Assembly: GCA_964588335.1 (NCBI GenBank)
Contig: CAZPOV010000011.1
Coordinates: forward strand, 1 to 64,000
Source: JAGQZY01 sp964588335
Lineage (GTDB): Bacteria > Bdellovibrionota > Bdellovibrionia > Bdellovibrionales > JAGQZY01
Direction of reading: 5' to 3'
DNA: 64,000 nt
Shown: piece after piece, positions 59,917 through 64,000 of the stretch
How the letters are laid out: every line of letters begins with the position of its first letter
How positions within the stretch are numbered: position 1 is the first letter of the stretch
The notes under the pieces: generated by a model
Seen by the model: the letters and a program-made list of their open reading frames with translations, nothing else
The model's database searches: none
What the model was told of the DNA's origin: nothing
Translations under genes and position numbers: made by a program

Positions 59917-62751
59917 TTACTTTTCTAGTAATTTTTCAATTTTTTCTAGACGCTGTTTCAGTGCTTCCATTTTTCTATTTTTTTCCTCACTGTCTCGCTT
60001 GAGGCTTGTGATTTCTCTATTTTGATTAATTGTTCGCTGGATTAACCGATGAATTTGTTGGCTTTGCTCATGGTCAGCTGAGCTAAAATTGATGTAAGCA
60101 TAACCGTTGGCGAGTAAGTAACCCACAGGTTTATGATCATGGGTCCAAATTTTTCCATTTTTAATGACTACTTGTTTTTCATTGAATGGAACTTGCCCAA
60201 CGAGACCGACGAGAACTGTGTTCGATTGCTTTGCGAGCTCTGAGTTACCGATCACCCCTGGGGAGGTTGAAACCACTCCTAACAGGTGATCGTTCTCTCT
60301 ATAAGCTCGCACGTTGCCTGTGATTGGGTTAAGGCCTACAAGGTCTCCTGGTTTTACCTCTTCTTCTGCAGTGAAATACTCGGCGTAATCAGCTCCTGTA
60401 TTTAAAGTCGTTTCAGCTGAGATTTCACCACCCGCTGGAATCGCTCCGCATGTCCCGTCGCTTGTTACACATAATCCACCACCGGCACCAGAGCCATCGA
60501 CATGAAGTTTTGCGGCTGGGCCAGTTGTGCCTATCCCAACATTTCCTGAAAAGTAGTTGTCGTCGGTAGAACCAGCTTGGTAAATTCCGTAGGTTGTCGT
60601 GCCTGGAAGGTCATCAATATAAAGTCCGTAGGCATTGGTTAGCGTCGCCGAATTTGAAGCCATGGCACGAAATCCGTAGTAATTTTGTACTGTACCGCCA
60701 TCGACTTTTAAGTTGGACAGGGATCCCGTCATGTCGGTGGTGCTACCAGATTTACTTTCCAGTTCGTTGAGGGTTCCCATTCCTGAATTCAGACTTGACG
60801 CCCATGAGGAAATAATATTGTAGGTGGCGACTTGTTGATCTTGACTGTTGGAGGAATCGCCACGAATTTGATTGCGAATACCTATAATTTTTCCGAAGTG
60901 CGCGTTTCCGTTCTTGTAAATTTCATTGTTGATGTGAGTAAAATCTCCGGAAGCATCCCATGGATTGGTTTCAATTCTAAAATTTTTCTTTCCGCTAAAC
61001 ATAGATCCGAGAGTTCCCATTATAAACTCACCATCACTGGATATTTTGGCGACGGTTGAACCATTGGCCTCGAGGTCAAGATCGTAAGCATCATTGGTCC
61101 CAATGGTAATGTCGGCACCCGTCGTATTACCTCCATTGGAAATATCACCACTGCCTCCGCCGACTCCAGCCGACAGATCCAAGCAGTTGGCGTTGTTTTC
61201 ATCACAAATCGCAGCCGCATTGATTGTTCCGGTGTTGACGTCCAATGCGACGCTTGGAGAGGTGGTTCCAATTCCTACGTTGCCTGCGAAATAGTTGGTG
61301 TCGTCAGCACCTGTTTGATAAACTCCCCATTGGTTTCCACCAAGGATGTTTCCTAAAAAAAGCCCATATGAGTCGGTAGTGTTAGTATTATAGACATCGG
61401 ATTTAAGACCATAAGCTTTGTTAACGCTACCAGTTCCAGTGACTAATGAGGCCACTCCTGTTGCTTCATAAGTTGACATCCCAGTGCTTGAATAAGTCTG
61501 TGCGTTGACTGCTATTTGACCAGCAACGATCCCGGCAGAAAGACGGTTAGAAAATTGTGCTGTAATTAGGTAGTCCTGAAAATCGATACCGATGTTGCTG
61601 ACATCTGAAGTGAATTCGAAAACTCTCGTTTCGTCGGGAGCTGTGCCTGCAGTATCAAATGCATGAAAAAAGTTATTGTACGTAAAATCGAACCCCGGAG
61701 GGCTTGTCGCTGTGACCACATCAATATTATTCGACTTGATTCGACCTGTAACATCAAGATCTGAGGTTGGATTCGCACTGCCAATTCCTATGTTGCCCGA
61801 ACTGTCGATTCTTAAGCGTTCTACTCCTGCGGTTGAAGCGGCAATGGTATCACCAAGTGGCGACCAGAAACCCGTGTTAAGGTCAGAGCTAAAGGTTAAA
61901 CCGGGATTGGCAGCATCTCCCAATCCAAGGTGGCGAATATTATTTCCGTTCATGTGGATAAAAGTTGTCGCCGAATGGTTCCCTAAATTATCGCCTGCAA
62001 CGCCAGCTGAAAGGTCTATACAATTGGTATTGTTCTCGTCACAAATACTGGCCGCATTAATTGCGCCAGTATTCACATCCAATTCGACAGCCGGAGCCGT
62101 CGTTCCTATACCCACAAAGCCACTCGCTCCAACAATTGAAAGCGACTCGACCAGCGTGCTTGATTGTCGGGTGAAAAAGTGGAGATCACCAGAAGCATCA
62201 TTGGGCCCTCGAGTTGAGGCCAAGCGGGCGGAATCAATAGCTCCACTTTGGAATAAGATTCCCGACCCACGATCATCACCAGAACTGGTGTTTGTAAGCT
62301 TCAAGGAGTCAGAAATTCCCACCAAATTTCTTAAAATTTCAACTTTTTCAGTCGGCGATGCCGTTCCGATACCGACGTTTCCGGCGGTATCGATCGTCAC
62401 TCGAGTTGAGCCTCCCGTTTCGAATTGTAAGACATTGGCGTCATTGGTACCGATAATCATGGGTGCGGCAAAGCTATTCCCGTTGTTCACCACTCCTGAA
62501 ACGGAAGATGTGACGAAATCGAGCCAGGTCGACCCATTACAGAATCCAACAAGGTTGGTGCCATCCGCATCATAGCGAATCGCTCCGGCAGTCGAGGCGT
62601 CACAGATTGAAGTCGAATCGCCAACACGAAGCGCACCACCACCAGAAAAGTCAGTGTCGACTTGAGCGTAAACGGGATAAGTAAAAAACAAAGAAACAAA
62701 GAGGAATAGTAAAGATCGAGCCCTAGGATTTTCAAAGGAAATACAATCCAT
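59917..62751 (-). CDS. Tail-fibre-like surface protein (mosaic adhesive trimer type)
   Basis: About 944 residues. Start chosen at ATG 62751 because a signal peptide (LFLFVSLFFTYPVYA|QVD) follows; an in-frame GTG at 62793 would fall at the predicted transcript start. The N-terminal part has GAIRYDADGTNLVGFCNGSTW, a unit found in many surface fibres. Then come repeats of NVGIGTTSPSVALDVNTG type, joined by AICDENNANCLDLSAGV, alternating with unlike segments, giving a mosaic. Near the C-terminus TGADYAEYFTAEEEVKPGD and LLGVVSTSPGVIGNS resemble a peptidase-G2-like self-cleaving domain, ending in a coiled coil (about 890-944). Bdellovibrio uses such trimeric fibres to recognise prey. Confidence 0.8.
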   Translation of the reverse strand: MDCISFENPRARSLLFLFVSLFFTYPVYAQVDTDFSGGGALRVGDSTSICDASTAGAIRYDADGTNLVGFCNGSTWLDFVTSSVSGVVNNGNSFAAPMIIGTNDANVLQFETGGSTRVTIDTAGNVGIGTASPTEKVEILRNLVGISDSLKLTNTSSGDDRGSGILFQSGAIDSARLASTRGPNDASGDLHFFTRQSSTLVESLSIVGASGFVGIGTTAPAVELDVNTGAINAASICDENNTNCIDLSAGVAGDNLGNHSATTFIHMNGNNIRHLGLGDAANPGLTFSSDLNTGFWSPLGDTIAASTAGVERLRIDSSGNIGIGSANPTSDLDVTGRIKSNNIDVVTATSPPGFDFTYNNFFHAFDTAGTAPDETRVFEFTSDVSNIGIDFQDYLITAQFSNRLSAGIVAGQIAVNAQTYSSTGMSTYEATGVASLVTGTGSVNKAYGLKSDVYNTNTTDSYGLFLGNILGGNQWGVYQTGADDTNYFAGNVGIGTTSPSVALDVNTGTINAAAICDENNANCLDLSAGVGGGSGDISNGGNTTGADITIGTNDAYDLDLEANGSTVAKISSDGEFIMGTLGSMFSGKKNFRIETNPWDASGDFTHINNEIYKNGNAHFGKIIGIRNQIRGDSSNSQDQQVATYNIISSWASSLNSGMGTLNELESKSGSTTDMTGSLSNLKVDGGTVQNYYGFRAMASNSATLTNAYGLYIDDLPGTTTYGIYQAGSTDDNYFSGNVGIGTTGPAAKLHVDGSGAGGGLCVTSDGTCGAIPAGGEISAETTLNTGADYAEYFTAEEEVKPGDLVGLNPITGNVRAYRENDHLLGVVSTSPGVIGNSELAKQSNTVLVGLVGQVPFNEKQVVIKNGKIWTHDHKPVGYLLANGYAYINFSSADHEQSQQIHRLIQRTINQNREITSLKRDSEEKNRKMEALKQRLEKIEKLLEK
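61170..62118 (-). repeat. Duplicated fibre segments within the surface protein gene
   Basis: Two blocks, about 61170-61283 and 62009-62118, encode near-identical stretches (GIGTTxPxVxLDVNTGxINAAxICDEN then CxDLSAGV). A third, shorter copy of the GIGTT part lies at about 60510-60550, and further single GIG-type units at 61780 and 62380. This modular build fits mosaic fibre evolution. Confidence 0.75.
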
Positions 62752-62799
62752 CAAGAGGTTTAAAAATTTTTTATAATCGCTCAACGTTTCCACACATAA

Positions 62800-62827
62800 C
62801 TATCGGATAGGCCTGAAAATTTCTTGA
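62800..62827 (-). promoter_or_regulatory. Sigma-28-like promoter of the fibre gene
   Basis: On the minus strand: TCAA, 16 nt, TCCGATAG. Nine of twelve positions match the FliA consensus with one extra spacer base. Transcription would begin near 62793. Confidence 0.45.
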
Positions 62828-62983
62828 TTTAAAGTCTAAAAAAGAGACGTTTATTTTTATAATTTTAACGTCATAAAAAAAGTACAGAGTGTATGTCTCG
62901 AAGTAAGACTGAACGCTGAGATACTTAAATAACAGTGGGGGATTTGTGGTTCTAAACTGCCTCAAAAAGAAGCGGCAGAGATT

Positions 62984-64000
62984 TTATTGAGCCGTCTTCT
63001 TAGGGTTTTTGATAAGCTGTTCTTCAATTTTTTCAATTCGCTGTAATAAAAGGTTAATTTTTTCATCTCTTTGTTGAAGATCATTTTTAAGATTTTGAAT
63101 TTCAATATCTTTCTGAGTCTTCTGTTTTTTCTGGACTGTCTTCAAAGCTGAAATTTCTGATTGCAAACCGCTTTCAGTTTTTTGTAGACGCAGATTCAGC
63201 TCTCGAATGGCTTCAATAATAGGAGCAATAAGCTTACTGTAAGCCACCGATAGAAGGCCTTGATCGCTTTCTGAAACCGCTTCAGGGAAAACCTTTTGCA
63301 CATCCTGGGCGATCACCCCCATGTCTTGACCCGAGGGAAAATCGTAATCTCGAAATTCATCGCGACGCCAGTCATAGAGGACACCGTGAATCTGTAGTAA
63401 GCTCTCCAAAGGATTATCGATAGACGAGATATTCCTTTTAAGACGTCGGTCGGACAAGTTATTGTAGGCCCCCACACCGGCCACCGAACCATTGACGTGA
63501 AGTTTGTAGCTAGGATTGGTCGTACCAATTCCCACATCACCACTTGGGGTCACTACTAAAAAGTCATTGTAGGTGGTGCCGTCAAAATAATTGAACATCA
63601 GTTTGTCGGCGTCAGCTCCAATCGTAGTTCCATTTCTATAAGCAAGACTCCACTGGTTGCTGTTGGAGGTGTTCGCTAAATTCAGGTAGGAATAATTGTA
63701 GGCATCTAACGACGATCCGATGGCAGTGAGGCTGGCACCAGCGGCACCATTGTAGACTTCAACGGACCCGGCGCCAAAGTCACCGCCCACCTGTAAGGTT
63801 TTTGTCGGGTTTGGATAATTAATACCGACATTTCCATCCGGGTCTATTCGCATGCGCTCGGTGGGCTCAGAGGTTGTCCCGTCGTTTGTTTTAAATACAA
63901 GAAATCCCTCATGGTTGCCATTGGCAAAAGTTCCTGAGGTCTCACCAGTGATAGTGGCAACGACCTGAGACGCTGAACCATCGTAGGCTTCATATCTTAT
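62984..64000 (-). CDS. Second fibre protein with S74 chaperone end (cut by window edge)
   Basis: The frame is open to the last base, so the start lies beyond the window; 338 residues are visible. It has GIG-type fibre units (DGNVGINYPNPTKTLQVGG, GDVGIGTTNPSYKLHVNGS) and a C-terminal S74 'endosialidase chaperone' domain: LSDRRLKRNISSIDNPLESL, DMGVIAQDVQKVFPEAV and KLIAPIIEAIRELNLRLQ. In phage fibres this domain folds the trimer and then cuts itself off at the Ser in LSD. A coiled coil follows (about the last 75 residues). Same direction as the first fibre gene, 232 bp upstream of it. Confidence 0.85.
   Translation of the reverse strand: MRYEAYDGSASQVVATITGETSGTFANGNHEGFLVFKTNDGTTSEPTERMRIDPDGNVGINYPNPTKTLQVGGDFGAGSVEVYNGAAGASLTAIGSSLDAYNYSYLNLANTSNSNQWSLAYRNGTTIGADADKLMFNYFDGTTYNDFLVVTPSGDVGIGTTNPSYKLHVNGSVAGVGAYNNLSDRRLKRNISSIDNPLESLLQIHGVLYDWRRDEFRDYDFPSGQDMGVIAQDVQKVFPEAVSESDQGLLSVAYSKLIAPIIEAIRELNLRLQKTESGLQSEISALKTVQKKQKTQKDIEIQNLKNDLQQRDEKINLLLQRIEKIEEQLIKNPKKTAQ

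Noticed and set aside
1..64000. CRISPR arrays, transposons, prophage genes, tRNA and rRNA genes
   Set aside because: Looked for in all gaps; no direct-repeat array, transposase, phage block or cloverleaf was seen. The Xer protein has no nearby attachment-site pair. The fibre genes are surface proteins and not part of a prophage as far as visible.

Overview
The window looks like chromosomal DNA of a predatory or predator-related bacterium of the Bdellovibrionota (Bdellovibrio-like). This is an inference from gene content: many exported lipoproteins of unknown function, a Bdellovibrio-length flagellin, two phage-tail-fibre-like surface proteins of the 'mosaic adhesive trimer' kind, a fused nuoCD, NtrYX, several single-domain sigma-54/PilZ/CheY-type signalling proteins, and secreted peptidase and cell-wall enzymes. 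Coding density is high, and several genes overlap at start/stop or stop/stop. I see no insertion sequence, prophage block, CRISPR array, rRNA or tRNA.

Layout. 1-8 kb: the end of an RND/MMPL transporter, then mostly exported proteins: a giant RCC1-repeat lipoprotein with a flagellar-type (sigma-28) promoter, two small secreted proteins, and a lipoprotein translationally coupled to an LPMO-like protein with an N-terminal histidine. 8-15 kb: an RsmI-type methyltransferase, a Nudix hydrolase, and a five-gene signalling cluster (STAS plus zinc-ribbon protein, membrane HPt/ATPase kinase, CheX-like phosphatase, CheY-like receiver, PAS-PP2C phosphatase). 15-19 kb: HAD phosphatase, GYF-PilZ protein, secreted subtilase, lysozyme-like lipoprotein. 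19.4-25.5 kb: the peripheral-arm half of complex I (nuoB-CD-E-F-G-I). 25.6-34.6 kb: lipoproteins, the UDP-xylose pathway pair (ugd, uxs), a flippase-like membrane protein, mgtE and recO. 34.7-41.2 kb: TPR/beta-barrel protein with a FecR protein, GmhB-like HAD phosphatase, Xer recombinase, and a divergent sigma-54 activator. 41-47.7 kb: small exported proteins, a bipolar lysine-rich/acidic protein, flagellin and an alpha/beta hydrolase. 47.7-58.5 kb: clpB with a heat-shock-type promoter, an esterase, ribE-ribBA(X)-ribH running into ntrY-ntrX, a LON-domain protein and coaD. 58.7-64 kb: an L,D-transpeptidase and two fibre proteins, the second cut by the window edge.

How parts fit together. The most system-like region is 9.7-14.5 kb. 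It combines chemotaxis-type phosphotransfer (HPt kinase, CheY, CheX) with partner switching (STAS and PP2C phosphatase), so the two ends of one relay appear to be encoded side by side. Flagellin, the RCC1 lipoprotein and the first fibre gene all carry sigma-28-like sequences upstream, suggesting that surface and adhesion proteins are co-expressed with motility. Seven exported-protein genes use an unusual GGGGG ribosome-binding sequence. The NtrX protein has lost the GAFTGA loop that contacts sigma-54, and the RibBA protein has lost the zinc cysteines of its GTP cyclohydrolase half; both are probably functionally altered.

All functional calls come from reading motifs by eye; no database search was run.
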